Positions 35,320-44,241 are shown, counted from the first letter of the stretch. The stretch: 64,000 nt of DNA from Opitutus sp. (GCA_024998815.1 JACEUQ010000001.1:1488001-1552000), one strand, 5' to 3'. Program-made: numbers and translations. The notes: generated from the sequence alone by a model not told the origin.

Positions 35320-35350
35320 GTCATGCCGCAATGCAGCATTACGGCATGAC
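35320..35350. promoter_or_regulatory. Palindrome over the antitoxin start (candidate autoregulatory operator)
   Basis: Arms GTCATGCCG (35320-35328) and CGGCATGAC (35342-35350) with inner near-pairing AATG/CATT. It overlaps the antitoxin start codon at 35346, as expected for toxin-antitoxin autoregulation. Confidence 0.6.
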
Positions 35351-35600
35351 GCTTACACTTCCCATTAGCAAACGCGGTGGCCTCACCCTTCCTCCCGCTC
35401 TCCGCCGTAAGCTGGGGCTTGATGGTCTCGACAGCCCCCTGGTGATCGTCGAGGAACGGGACGGGGGGCTTTTTCTGCAAGCCGCCGCCGCCGTCCCGGT
35501 GCGTGACATACCCCGTGAAAAACTAGCCCGCTGGATCTCACGTGATGAAGCCGAAATGGCCACCTTCACTCGCGCAGGGAAAGCCAAGTCAAAGAAGTGA
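35346..35600 (+). CDS. AbrB/MazE-like antitoxin
   Basis: An 84-residue protein of a toxin-antitoxin pair. The N-terminal swapped-hairpin AbrB fold is indicated by LPISKRGGLTLPPALRRKLGL (starting at residue 5); the C-terminal ~30 residues (EKLARWISRDEAE) would wrap the toxin. Two upstream in-frame ATGs (35331 and further) exist; 35346 fits the family start best. It overlaps the toxin gene by 4 bp. Confidence 0.75.
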   Translation: MTLTLPISKRGGLTLPPALRRKLGLDGLDSPLVIVEERDGGLFLQAAAAVPVRDIPREKLARWISRDEAEMATFTRAGKAKSKK

Positions 35601-36019
35601 AACTTTTCATTGATACCAGCGTCCTGCTGGCGGCCGCAGGTTCGGCCAAGGGGGCCTCGCGTTACCTGTTTACCCACGCCGAAACCAATGGGTGGGAGTT
35701 GCTCTCATCGCTTTATTGCGTCGAGGAGACGGACCGCAACGCCCGCAAGCTCGGCCCCAAAGCCTTGCCGTATTGGCGTTCATCGCTCCTCCCTCGGCTC
35801 ACCCTTGTCCCCATCGAGCTCGCCTACGACAAGGTACTGGTTTTCCCCAAATCCAAAGATCGCCCCGTCCTGCTTTCCGCCTTGGGTGCCGAGGCTGACG
35901 CTTTACTCACGCTCGACGAAGCCGATTTCCAGAAGGTAATCGGGTCGCAGGTTTACAGTCTCCAAGTTCGCAGTCCTGGCCAATTCCTGATCGACCAGCG
36001 CGAAGCAGGCCTCCTCTGA
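35597..36019 (+). CDS. PIN-domain ribonuclease toxin (VapC-like)
   Basis: A 140-residue PIN-fold RNase. The first acidic residue lies in FIDTSVLLAA (~4-13), a second acidic patch in CVEETDRNA, and the last in KDRPVLLSALGAEADALLTLD (starting at ~87), a typical late PIN segment. It starts at a GTG that overlaps the antitoxin stop (GTGA). It probably stabilises the element in the host by cutting RNA when the antitoxin is lost. Confidence 0.8.
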   Translation: MKLFIDTSVLLAAAGSAKGASRYLFTHAETNGWELLSSLYCVEETDRNARKLGPKALPYWRSSLLPRLTLVPIELAYDKVLVFPKSKDRPVLLSALGAEADALLTLDEADFQKVIGSQVYSLQVRSPGQFLIDQREAGLL

Positions 36020-37564
36020 CCACCTCCGATGTGCGCTCGCTTGCAGGCGAGAAGAGCGGGGCAGTGGGGCCTCAACGGTTTTCGTCCGCCCCCGTGATGC
36101 GTGTGCCTCAACGCCTGCGCTCGCTCCGCTCCCTTGGCGAACCCGCTCACGCGCTCCGGCGTAAGCCGCACGATAATCCGCCCGCAGACGCAGGCGCTCT
36201 GTCGCCCTACATTCCGCTACGTGCGTGCGTTCCGTCTGCGGGTCCCAGGGTCCGCCCAGCCGGGGGGCCGCAACGTCCTTCGCCCCTCACGCCACGGATC
36301 CTGCCGAGCCAGGAACCGCAGCGTCAAAACGGGGCTACGGCCGAGACGGCCGCAAACCCCCGGCCCGGCGGCCCCTGTGCCCCTCCGTCTCCACTCCCAC
36401 ACTCCGCTCCATTCCGGACGCCCGACCGCCAGCGCCTGCTCGCCTGTCCGGCTGCTAACATCCTCAACGAACCAATTTCAGCGGGGCGAGACAGCGACCC
36501 TCGATTCCGCGCCTGCCGAGCCAGGTGCTCACCGAGTGCCGCCGACTCGCCCGGCCTCAATAATTTGGGCCCACCGCTCGCCGACTCGCTACAGCCCACC
36601 TCATACGCCGGAAGGCTTTGATGCGCGGGGCGACAACGCCCCACGGCTAACCAAGGTCAGCGGCTTGTTCGCAAGCTCACTCACGGCCCACAATGGAACG
36701 CGCGCGAAAAACGCGGGCTGCACCTCCGTGAGCCCCGGCACCCGCAGTGCCAGGCCCGGCGAGGGCGACGGCGGCAGGCACGCGACGGCGTTCCCCGAGT
36801 CACGTCCGACGTCGTGTCCAGCCGTCCACGTCCCACGTCCGGGCTGATCTGGCACAGCGGCTGCGCGGGTTCCGCGTGTAACAGGACATTATGTCCAATG
36901 GCCGCTAATCCGCCCCTCAGTCCAAGCATTCCCTCGGGGCGGCGGCCACTGGTCATAATGTCGTATTACACGCTCCACCCTCGGGGCTCACTACGGTGCG
37001 TTGTCAGTATGCGCGCGCACCCAGAAATATCACTCGGCTTCGCCGGTAGAACGTCTTTTAGCGGCGCTACCGCGCGAATAGATACCCCCCGCCCCCGCCC
37101 GGGCCGTCCGTTTTCTAAGGCGTCCCGTCGCTGGGCGAGTTGAGCACAAAGCCATCGCTGGTCCGGCCGGCCGCCAGGCGCCCCCCCAAGTTCACTCGCA
37201 AGCTCGTTCACGGGGGGAGCTTCCCCCCGCCGCCCAGCCGGCGCGGTGGCCCCGCGCGTCCGCGCCGCATCGCTCCGCTGGCGTCTTGGCGCGCCTTGCG
37301 TGCCCCTGGCACGCGGCTCCGTCGTGCCGTGCTCGCCCAGCCTCGCCGCGGCCCGACTCCGCGCCCGAGGGCCGGGCTACGCCCGCCCCGAACCCCGAGC
37401 CAAAAAACCCGAACCGCCCGAGCCCCCAACCCCCCAGCGCGTTTTCGAACCACCGCCAAATCCGCCTGCGCGCGCCTATTCCGCCCCTCGTCATCGACCG
37501 TCCACCGGCCTCCGCCAACCGTGCTCCGACTTCCGCCGCGCCCGTTGACACGGGCTCCTCCTCA
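36020..37564. other. 1.5-kb GC-rich gene-free stretch with many hairpins
   Basis: Long open frames exist on both strands but none has protein-like conservation or a ribosome site; the composition is low in stop codons because of high GC. Structured features: CCCGCAGACG/CGTCTGCGGG arms at 36181 and 36233; a GGGGCG-ACAA-CGCCCC tetraloop hairpin at 36627-36642; the 14-mer CCTGCCGAGCCAGG at both 36300 and 36512; and the long hairpin at 36873-36972. It lies between the toxin-antitoxin pair and the terminase genes. A large structured RNA or a packaging/regulatory locus is possible; neither is proven. Confidence 0.5.
36873..36972. repeat. 100-bp long hairpin/MITE-like palindrome
   Basis: Left arm from GCGTGTAACAGGACATTATG pairs with a right arm ending GACCAGT-type complement (27 of 32 positions paired by eye), with an inner CCGCCCC/GGGGCGG stem. 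Near-palindromic over its full length, like a MITE or REP element. Confidence 0.55.
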
Positions 37565-38092
37565 ATGCCCATCGCCGTCCCTAAAGCCGCCAAGCTCGGT
37601 CGCTCGCCCAAGTTCAGCCAAGCGCTCTTTGACCGCATCGTGCAGGACATCCGCGACGGTTCGCCGTCACTCAACGCCATCGAAAAAGAAGGCATCGACC
37701 AGTCCACGTTTTACCGCCACTTGCAGCGCAAACCGGACCTCGTGCCGGTGCTCCAATCGGCCCAGCTGGAGCGTGACCGCGTGCGTAATTCTTCGCGCAT
37801 CGAAGAGGCCGAACTCGAACTGAAACGCCGTGGCATCGACGGCTGGAGTGAGCCGGTGTTCGACGCCAAGGGACAGCAGTGCGGTGAGCGCCGCCGCTAC
37901 TCCGACGCGTGCTTAATCTTCTTTTTGAAGGCCCACAAACCCGACACCTACCGCGACCAGCCCACGACCGTGGTGGCCACGCAGGTTAACATCACGCCCG
38001 ACCGCGAGAAGGACATCATGCGCGAATGGCGTTCCCGCCTCGGTGCCAGCGAAGCGCCGACCCTGCCCGCTGTGACGACGCCCACGCCATGA
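37565..38092 (+). CDS. Phage terminase small subunit-like protein
   Basis: A 175-residue DNA-binding protein. Residues ~18-55 (SQALFDRIVQDIRDG, SLNAIEKEGIDQSTFYRHL) form an HTH typical of terminase small subunits/resolvase-like HTHs, and the later region is an oligomerisation helix (QLERDRVRNSSRIEEAELELK). It would recognise the packaging site for the following large terminase, which starts in its stop (ATGA). Longer frames upstream reach into the gene-free GC-rich stretch and are rejected. Confidence 0.75.
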   Translation: MPIAVPKAAKLGRSPKFSQALFDRIVQDIRDGSPSLNAIEKEGIDQSTFYRHLQRKPDLVPVLQSAQLERDRVRNSSRIEEAELELKRRGIDGWSEPVFDAKGQQCGERRRYSDACLIFFLKAHKPDTYRDQPTTVVATQVNITPDREKDIMREWRSRLGASEAPTLPAVTTPTP

Positions 38093-39489
38093 GCCGAGCC
38101 GCCCCTAAAAAACCCTACAAGCCCGACCGCCGCCTCGCGGTCACGCCATTGGATTTGTTGCTGCCCTACCAACGCGCCTGGGTGCAGGACAAAGCACGCT
38201 TCAAAATCTGGCTCAAATCGCGGCAGATTGGCGGCTCGCTGGCCGCGTCCTTCGAGGTGGTAGCCGACGCCATTGAGACGGGAGGCGACTGGGTCATCCT
38301 GAGCGCCGGTGAACGGCAGGCATTGGAGTTCATGGACAAGGTGAACCGCGCTGCTGGGATTTTCTGCGACGCGGTCAGCTACTCGACCGGCCAAGAATAC
38401 CGGCCCGAAATCCAGAAATCGCAGCTCCGGTTTCCCAACGGGGCGCGGGTGCTCGCGCTCCCTGCCAATCCGTCCACCGCGCGTGGTTACTCCGCCAACC
38501 TCGTGCTGGACGAGTTCGCGTTTCACGAAAACCCCGAGGAAATCTGGCGTGCGGTTTACCCGATCATCTCCAACCCGCTGCGTGGTGCGCTCAAGCTGCG
38601 GGTGATCTCCACGCCTGCTGGGCGTAACAACAAGTATTTTGACCTGTGGGAGCACGCACCTGCGTTCTCTCGCCACAAGACCAGTGTGTACGATGCGGTG
38701 GCGCAGGGCCTAGCCCTCAACGTTGACGAACTTAGGGCGAACCTCGCCGATCCCGAAGGCTGGGCGCAGGAGTTCGAGTGTCAGTTCATGGAGCACTCGT
38801 CCCAGGTGTTCCCGGCCGAACTCGTCAGAGGCTGTGAATGTGAGGAAGCAACACTCGATCCGCTTACGGGCCTTTTTTCTCTAGTTTCAAGACCACGACC
38901 TGCACTTTTTATCGGCATCGACGTCGGTCGAAAACGGGACCTAACCGTAGCTTGGACCCTCGAACGCCTCCACGGCGGCCAACTGATCACCCGCGAAGTC
39001 CTCGTCTTGGACCGCGTGCCTTTCCCGCAGCAGGAAGAAATCCTCCTCCCCCGGGTCATGGCGGCGGCGTTCACCGCCATCGACGCGACCGGCATCGGCG
39101 GCCCGGTGAGCGAACACCTCGCCGCAGCATTGGACGAAACCCGCTTCGAAGGCGTGACCTTCACTGCCGATCGCAAACGAGAACTGTTCGAGCGCCTCAA
39201 GAAAGTCCTCCAAGCCCGCACCGTTGGAATACCGGCGGCCGCCGTGATCCGCGACGACCTCGGCAGCATGCAACGCATCGTCAGCCCCGGCGGCACGATC
39301 CGCTACGCCGCCGCCCGCACCGCTGACGGCCACGCTGACCGCTCCACCGCGCTGGCCCTCGCGATCCACGCCGCCCAACGCAATCCGTCCGCTGGCACCG
39401 GTGCCTTCGCCGCTGAGCGCGTCCCCACGGGCCTCAACGCTCGCCATCGCCCCGCACTCACCCGCTACCGCTGCGCCTGGACGCGCTGA
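38089..39489 (+). CDS. Phage terminase large subunit (Mu gp28-like)
   Basis: The packaging motor and nuclease, 466 residues. A deviant Walker A, KSRQIGGSLA (~42-51), follows the LLPYQRAW adenine-binding segment; Walker B is LVLDEFAF (~140-147). The RNase H-like nuclease shows IGIDVGRKRD (~272-281), AIDATGIGGPVSE, and a C-terminal DGHADRSTALALAIHA acidic site. Similar to the Mu-like FluMu gp28 type by overall layout. Partner of the preceding gene (4-bp overlap). Confidence 0.85.
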   Translation: MSRAAPKKPYKPDRRLAVTPLDLLLPYQRAWVQDKARFKIWLKSRQIGGSLAASFEVVADAIETGGDWVILSAGERQALEFMDKVNRAAGIFCDAVSYSTGQEYRPEIQKSQLRFPNGARVLALPANPSTARGYSANLVLDEFAFHENPEEIWRAVYPIISNPLRGALKLRVISTPAGRNNKYFDLWEHAPAFSRHKTSVYDAVAQGLALNVDELRANLADPEGWAQEFECQFMEHSSQVFPAELVRGCECEEATLDPLTGLFSLVSRPRPALFIGIDVGRKRDLTVAWTLERLHGGQLITREVLVLDRVPFPQQEEILLPRVMAAAFTAIDATGIGGPVSEHLAAALDETRFEGVTFTADRKRELFERLKKVLQARTVGIPAAAVIRDDLGSMQRIVSPGGTIRYAAARTADGHADRSTALALAIHAAQRNPSAGTGAFAAERVPTGLNARHRPALTRYRCAWTR

Positions 39490-39561
39490 TCCCTAAAAAC
39501 GCCTTAATCCGTGCCCTCATCCGATCTCCCGCTCGTCTCTGTGTAACACTCCTAAACTCCC

Positions 39562-41169
39562 ATGTCCCCATCTCCCATCATCCGCCCCTCCGCCCGCGAC
39601 TTTGAGCCGCAACTCTTCGGCCGCAGCCTCTCTCCCGACGCCATTGGCGAACTCCTCGACGCAGGCGCCCGTGGCGACCTCGCCGCCCAAAGCGATTTGT
39701 TTAACCTGATGGAAGACACCTGGCCACGCCTGCGCGCCAACCTGCAAAAACTCAAAAACGCCATCCGCAAGCTGCCCCTCAACGTCCAGCCCTACACTCC
39801 AAAGAACGGCAAACCGTCCGCCACAGCGCAGGAAAAAGCCGCCTTCGTCGAGTCGGCGTTACACCTGCAACGCGGTTATGTGGACACCACGCGCGCCCCT
39901 CTCGGTTCGGCTGTTTACGAACTGATGGACGCCGTTGCCCGCGGCCTCTCCGTCGTCGAAATCGACTGGGCCAACGACACCACCGGTTACGTGGTGCCGG
40001 TCGGCTTCCGCCGCGTGCCAACCCGTTACCTCGGCATCGACAATGACGGCACCCTCGCACTCCGCCTCAACGGGAACAACGTCGCCAATTCAGATCGGAA
40101 GCTCACCCCCTTCGCCAAACACCCCGGCAAATTCCTCACCGGAATTTTTCAGTCCAAATCCGGCGCCCTAGGTGAAGCCGCCCAACTCCGCGCTCTCGCT
40201 CCGCTCTGGCTCGGTCATATGCTCGGTTGGGAATGGCTCGTCCAAAAGGCCGAACTCTTCGGCACGCCGCTACGCTGGGCCAACTACCCAACGACCGCCA
40301 CCCAGCTTGAAATCGACGCCATCACCTCGGCGCTCCGTAACATGGGCACCGCTTCATGGGGTGCGTTCCCGCAGGGCACCAACCTGCAAATCATGCAGGG
40401 CACCACGCCGGGCGTGTCCGGTCCCAACGACCCGAGCGAACGCTTGATGGGCATCGCTGACCGCGCCTGCGACATCATGCTTTTAGGCCAAAACCTATCC
40501 GTTGAACACAACGGCGAAGGCAGTCGCGCCGCAACCGAGGTGCACCGCGAAGTGGAGTTGGATCTCTTCGAGACCTACGCCGAATACATCGTCTCGATTC
40601 TCAATGACCAACTCATCCCCCAACTGATCGCCCAAAACTGGGGCACCGCCGACGAAGTCCCTTTCGTCGAAGTCGAAATCACCCGCCCCGAGCGTGAGCA
40701 GGAAATGGCCACCCGCGACAAAACCCTGTTTGTGGACATGGGCCTGCCCGTCTCCCTGCAATACCTCTACGAACGCCACAAAGTCCCGTCGCCCGCCCCG
40801 AGCGAGGCCCTGTTTCAACCGGCCAAACCCACCGCCCCATCAGTGCCAGCGGCCTCCGCGCCCAACACCACCAAGGCCTGCGGTTGCGGGTGTGGTGCGC
40901 CCATCGATGCCACCAGCGAATCAGCAGCATCCCTCGCCGGTCGCCAAGCCGCCGCTGTGGCAGCCTTCCCCCAAGAACTAGCCCAAGCCGAAGCCGCCGG
41001 TGATTATCTGGTTTGGGATGCCATCCTCGACGGCCGCACCACCGAAGTGTGTCTCGGTCGACACGGCCACCGCTGGGGCGACGGCTGGTTTTCGCCACCG
41101 CCCGCCCACTACAACTGCCGCAGCTCGCTGATTCGGGTCTCCAAGGCCGACTACCAGCCGCCCAAGTGA
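39562..41169 (+). CDS. Portal protein fused to head morphogenesis protein (Mu gp29-gp30-like)
   Basis: A 535-residue fusion. Residues ~1-400 match DUF935/Mu gp29 portals (WPRLRANLQKLKNAI, YVVPVGFRRVPTRYLGID, HNGEGSRAATEVHREVELD). After a linker with a CGCGCGAPI motif (~437-445), the C-terminal ~90 residues (DGRTTEVCLGRHGHRW, PPPAHYNCRSSLI) match the Mu gp30/SPP1 gp7 minor head protein. In Mu these are separate genes. The portal forms the DNA entry ring; the fused part would aid head assembly. A 50-bp leader repeat precedes the gene. Confidence 0.85.
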   Translation: MSPSPIIRPSARDFEPQLFGRSLSPDAIGELLDAGARGDLAAQSDLFNLMEDTWPRLRANLQKLKNAIRKLPLNVQPYTPKNGKPSATAQEKAAFVESALHLQRGYVDTTRAPLGSAVYELMDAVARGLSVVEIDWANDTTGYVVPVGFRRVPTRYLGIDNDGTLALRLNGNNVANSDRKLTPFAKHPGKFLTGIFQSKSGALGEAAQLRALAPLWLGHMLGWEWLVQKAELFGTPLRWANYPTTATQLEIDAITSALRNMGTASWGAFPQGTNLQIMQGTTPGVSGPNDPSERLMGIADRACDIMLLGQNLSVEHNGEGSRAATEVHREVELDLFETYAEYIVSILNDQLIPQLIAQNWGTADEVPFVEVEITRPEREQEMATRDKTLFVDMGLPVSLQYLYERHKVPSPAPSEALFQPAKPTAPSVPAASAPNTTKACGCGCGAPIDATSESAASLAGRQAAAVAAFPQELAQAEAAGDYLVWDAILDGRTTEVCLGRHGHRWGDGWFSPPPAHYNCRSSLIRVSKADYQPPK

Positions 41170-41198
41170 GCGCCCTCCGTTGACACCGTGGCGATGGC

Positions 41199-42209
41199 AT
41201 GGACCTCGCCACCAACAACAAAAACGCACCGCTACACGCTGCCTTCGCCAACGCCCTGAACGAAGGCGCCGCACTCCCCACCGACATCCAATACATGCCG
41301 CCCGGCCGCCACCGCATCCGGGCATCACAGGGCGGCAAACCCGTTTCCGTCGAAGTGGCAGTGAACGCCGCCACCGCTGCCGTGCTGCAAACCTTCCTCG
41401 CCGGTAAACTCACCGCCGCTGCCGAGGGCCGCGAGGACCGGCCCTTTTTCGATTTCAACCACGAGGACCGCGAAGCCTCCGCCTGGCCGACCGAATTTTA
41501 CTGGGCCGGTGACGAACCGCAGACCGGCGGTGTCCGCGCCCGCCTCGACTGGTCCGACGCAGGAAAAAAGTCCGTCGAAGGCCGCACCTTTCGACGGTTT
41601 TCACCGACCTTCCACCTCGACGCCTCGGGCCAAGTGACCGGCTCTGAAATCAACATGGGCGGCCTGGTCAATCGCGCCGCGTTTAAGCGCATCGCGCCCC
41701 TGTTCGCCGCCGCGCCGGTTGACACCACGCCCGAAGCGATGCCCATGCAAAACCTCATCGCCACCCTCCGCTCGCTCTCCCTCGTCGACGCCGCTGCCAC
41801 CGACGAAGCCGACCTCGTTGCCCAGCTTACCCGCCACGCCACCGCGATCAAAAGCGAACTCGCCGGTCTCCAATTACTCATGGCGACGCAGGCCCGCCAC
41901 CGCGCCGAGGCCCACGTTGACGCCGCTGTTCGCGCCGGTCGTCTCCCCGCCAAGGACACCGACACTCGCGGCTTCTGGGTCGATGCGCTCCTACGCGACG
42001 AAACCAAAGCGGTGAAAGCCCTCGAATCCCTCACGATCAACCCGGTGCTCGCACGCCTCACCACCGGCACCGACGACACCACCACGCCCGCCAGCCTGAT
42101 CACCCGACAGGAGCAAAAATTAGCCACCATTCGCGCCGCTCACCCCAGCGCCGATTTTCAATCCATCTACGCCAAGGCCAAAGCCGAAAGCCCCGACCTC
42201 TTCCGCTAA
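41199..42209 (+). CDS. Mu-like protein I: head maturation protease/scaffold
   Basis: A 336-residue protein. The N-terminal ~190 residues match Mu gpI-type proteases: FFDFNHEDREASAWPTEFYW (starting near 84), ARLDWSDAGKKSVEGRTFRRFSP (~107), GLVNRAAFK. The C-terminal half is helical and Ala-rich, as a scaffold. In Mu the same gene encodes protease I and, from an internal start, scaffold Z; an internal start at MPMQNLIATL (~181) could do the same here. Confidence 0.82.
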   Translation: MDLATNNKNAPLHAAFANALNEGAALPTDIQYMPPGRHRIRASQGGKPVSVEVAVNAATAAVLQTFLAGKLTAAAEGREDRPFFDFNHEDREASAWPTEFYWAGDEPQTGGVRARLDWSDAGKKSVEGRTFRRFSPTFHLDASGQVTGSEINMGGLVNRAAFKRIAPLFAAAPVDTTPEAMPMQNLIATLRSLSLVDAAATDEADLVAQLTRHATAIKSELAGLQLLMATQARHRAEAHVDAAVRAGRLPAKDTDTRGFWVDALLRDETKAVKALESLTINPVLARLTTGTDDTTTPASLITRQEQKLATIRAAHPSADFQSIYAKAKAESPDLFR

Positions 42210-42252
42210 CCCAACTCCTAGCTCACAACTCTAAGCTCCCAGCTCGCTCCCC

Positions 42253-42648
42253 ATGAAAACCTCACTCGCCCGTACCAACGCCATCCTCTCTTTCGAGGCC
42301 AACGCCGACCTCACCGGCTACGTTGGCCGCTTCATCGTCCTCACCGCTGGCAAAGCCACGCTCCTCAGCTCGGCCACCGTCAAACCCCTGGGCGTCCTCC
42401 TTTGTGACGGCAAAGCCGCCGAACGCGTCAGCGTCGCCCTCGGCGCTGGCGGCCTCGCTGGCACTGTCCGCGTCAAACTCGCCGCAACGGTTTCGACCAT
42501 CGGCGCCTACCTGCAAACCACAGCTGACGGCCGCGTTCAGACCGACGCCGGCACCGGCGCCCGCACCCTCGTTGCCCAAGCCCTCGAAACCGGCGTCACC
42601 GACGAACTCGTCGAAGCTATCCTCATCACCCCCCAATCCCTCGTCTAA
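42253..42648 (+). CDS. Decoration/cement-like protein, first paralog
   Basis: A 131-residue beta-rich protein. ADLTGYVGRFIVL, KPLGVLLCDGKAAERVSVAL and AGTVRVKLAATVSTIGAYLQTTADGRV match the capsid decoration family DUF2190-like pattern. It is ~35% similar by eye to the next gene (shared DLTG, KPLG, L.G.KA.ERV.VA..GGLAGTVRVK). No Shine-Dalgarno site precedes the ATG. Confidence 0.65.
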   Translation: MKTSLARTNAILSFEANADLTGYVGRFIVLTAGKATLLSSATVKPLGVLLCDGKAAERVSVALGAGGLAGTVRVKLAATVSTIGAYLQTTADGRVQTDAGTGARTLVAQALETGVTDELVEAILITPQSLV

Positions 42649-42716
42649 TCCCGGCTCCGAACCTCCGCCCTCCGACTACTCGCTACTCACTACCCGCTAC
42701 TCGCTACTTCCCAAAA

Positions 42717-43109
42717 ATGCACCTCACCCGCACCAACGCGATTATCTCGGTTATGGCCGACGTCGATCTGACCGGCCAAGAAGGCCGGTTCGTTCGGCTT
42801 AGTAACAACGAAAGCATCTGCCTGGTTGATTACGCCCTCGAAAAACCCCTTGGACTGCTTCTTACCGGCGGCAAAGCCAACGAACGCGTGACCGTGGCGA
42901 TTCCCGGCGGCCTCGCTGGCACAGTCCGGGTGAAAATCACCGGCCCGGTCAGCTTTGGCGAGCAGCTGCAACTCACCGCCACCGGCTGCGTTGAAGGCTA
43001 CAGCAACGACGCCCTGCGGATGGTCCTCGGGGTTGCACTCGAAGCCGGCGTTTCCGGTGAACTCATCGAAGCCGCCCTTTATACCCCGGTGCTAACACCC
43101 CGCGTCTAA
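42717..43109 (+). CDS. Decoration/cement-like protein, second paralog
   Basis: A 130-residue paralog of the previous gene, with the same ordered blocks (DLTGQEGRFV, KPLGLLLTGGKANERV, GGLAGTVRVKI, GVALEAGVSGELIEAALYTP). Tandem duplication of a capsid decoration protein may allow a mixed outer layer. A CTACTCGCTACTCACTACCC leader repeat precedes it. Confidence 0.65.
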   Translation: MHLTRTNAIISVMADVDLTGQEGRFVRLSNNESICLVDYALEKPLGLLLTGGKANERVTVAIPGGLAGTVRVKITGPVSFGEQLQLTATGCVEGYSNDALRMVLGVALEAGVSGELIEAALYTPVLTPRV

Positions 43110-43219
43110 CCTCCGCCCGCCGTCCTCCGTGCCCTCATCCGACCTCCCGACCGTCTCTGTGTAACAACTCCTAAACTCCGTCCTCAGTCCTCCGTCCCAC
43201 CGTCCTTCCTCCGATTCTC

Positions 43220-44122
43220 ATGAGCTCCTCCAAATACAACGTCACCCTGACCAACTACGCCCGCGGCCTGTCCCAAGACATCTCCGCCACCCTCGCCAAC
43301 TTCCTCGCCCCCGAGGTCGTCGTCCCTGCCGCCACCGGCCAGTATAAAAACTTCGACGACAAGAACACCTTTCAGGTGATCGACACCTCGCGTGCCGTCG
43401 GCGGCCCCGCCAAGCGCCTCGAATTCGCCGCCAGCGATCCGACCTACAACTGTCTCCCCCAGGCACTCGAAATCGCCATCGACGACCACGAACGCGACGA
43501 GGCCGGCGAAGGTGACCCGCTCCGACTCGAAGAGGCGAAAACGCAAACCCTCGTCTCCTCCGCCGTCACCTCGCACGAAGCCAAAGTGTTCGCCGCCCTG
43601 ACCGCGCTCGCGGCCGCCGACAACATCACCCTGGCGAGCGACGACCCCATCGCCAAACTCGACGAGCAGATCGAAGCACTCGCGACCGACACCGGCCGCA
43701 TGCCCAACCGCCTGGTGATCGGCCTGCCGCTCTGGAACAAGCTACGCAACAACGCCAAAGTGATCGCCCGCTTCCCCGGTGCGGCCTCGATCGGTGTGAG
43801 TATGGCCCAGTTTAGCTCGTTGTTGCTCAATCCGAGCATCGACATCCGCGTCGGCATCTTGGCCCGGGACACCAACAAACTCGGCCTGACCAAAGCCAAC
43901 GTAAACATCGTCGGCCAGCAGTTGGTGATCTTCCACGCCAACGCCAGCCCCACGTTGTACGACCCTAGCTTCATGAAAACCTTCCGCCTGCGCCGAGGTG
44001 GTGTGGACGTCGTTCGCACCTACCGCGACGACGCCGCCCGGTCGGATATTCTGGCGGTCGACTGGAGCGAAGACATCCGCGTCACCAGCCCCGTCTGCGC
44101 CCGCAAACTCACCGCCAGCTAA
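43220..44122 (+). CDS. Major capsid protein (HK97-like fold)
   Basis: A 300-residue coat protein. Residues ~1-60 form a flexible N-arm (YARGLSQDISATLANFLAPEVVVP), followed by VIDTSRAVGGPAK and a beta/alpha P-domain, with LIGLPLWNKLRNNAKVI near 165-180 and the C-terminal FRLRRGGVDVVRTYRDDAARSD. The order after portal, protease and decoration genes supports the call. A leader repeat shared with the portal gene lies at ~43127-43177, and a terminator follows. Confidence 0.82.
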   Translation: MSSSKYNVTLTNYARGLSQDISATLANFLAPEVVVPAATGQYKNFDDKNTFQVIDTSRAVGGPAKRLEFAASDPTYNCLPQALEIAIDDHERDEAGEGDPLRLEEAKTQTLVSSAVTSHEAKVFAALTALAAADNITLASDDPIAKLDEQIEALATDTGRMPNRLVIGLPLWNKLRNNAKVIARFPGAASIGVSMAQFSSLLLNPSIDIRVGILARDTNKLGLTKANVNIVGQQLVIFHANASPTLYDPSFMKTFRLRRGGVDVVRTYRDDAARSDILAVDWSEDIRVTSPVCARKLTAS

Positions 44123-44148
44123 CGCCCTCTATTATATATACAGCACAC

Positions 44149-44183
44149 GGGCGGCAGGTCGAAAACGACCGCCGCCCCTTTTT
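44149..44183 (+). terminator. Rho-independent terminator after the capsid gene
   Basis: GGGCGGC and GCCGCCC arms with an inner GGTCG/CGACC stem, an AAAA loop and a following TTTTT. Starts 27 bp past the capsid stop and ends the late operon. Confidence 0.85.
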
Positions 44184-44241
44184 ATGCCCTCCGGCTCCGA
44201 CCTACTCACTACCCGCTACTCGCTACTCACTACTTCCGCAG

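Noticed and set aside
36020-37140. Several 200-250 codon frames in the gene-free stretch
   Set aside because: Overlapping frames on both strands with Arg/Pro/Ala/Ser-rich, low-complexity products, as expected from stop-poor GC-rich DNA.
40679-41458. 259-codon minus-strand frame opposite portal and protease
   Set aside because: Lies over two well-supported phage genes; Arg/Trp/Gly-rich antisense product.
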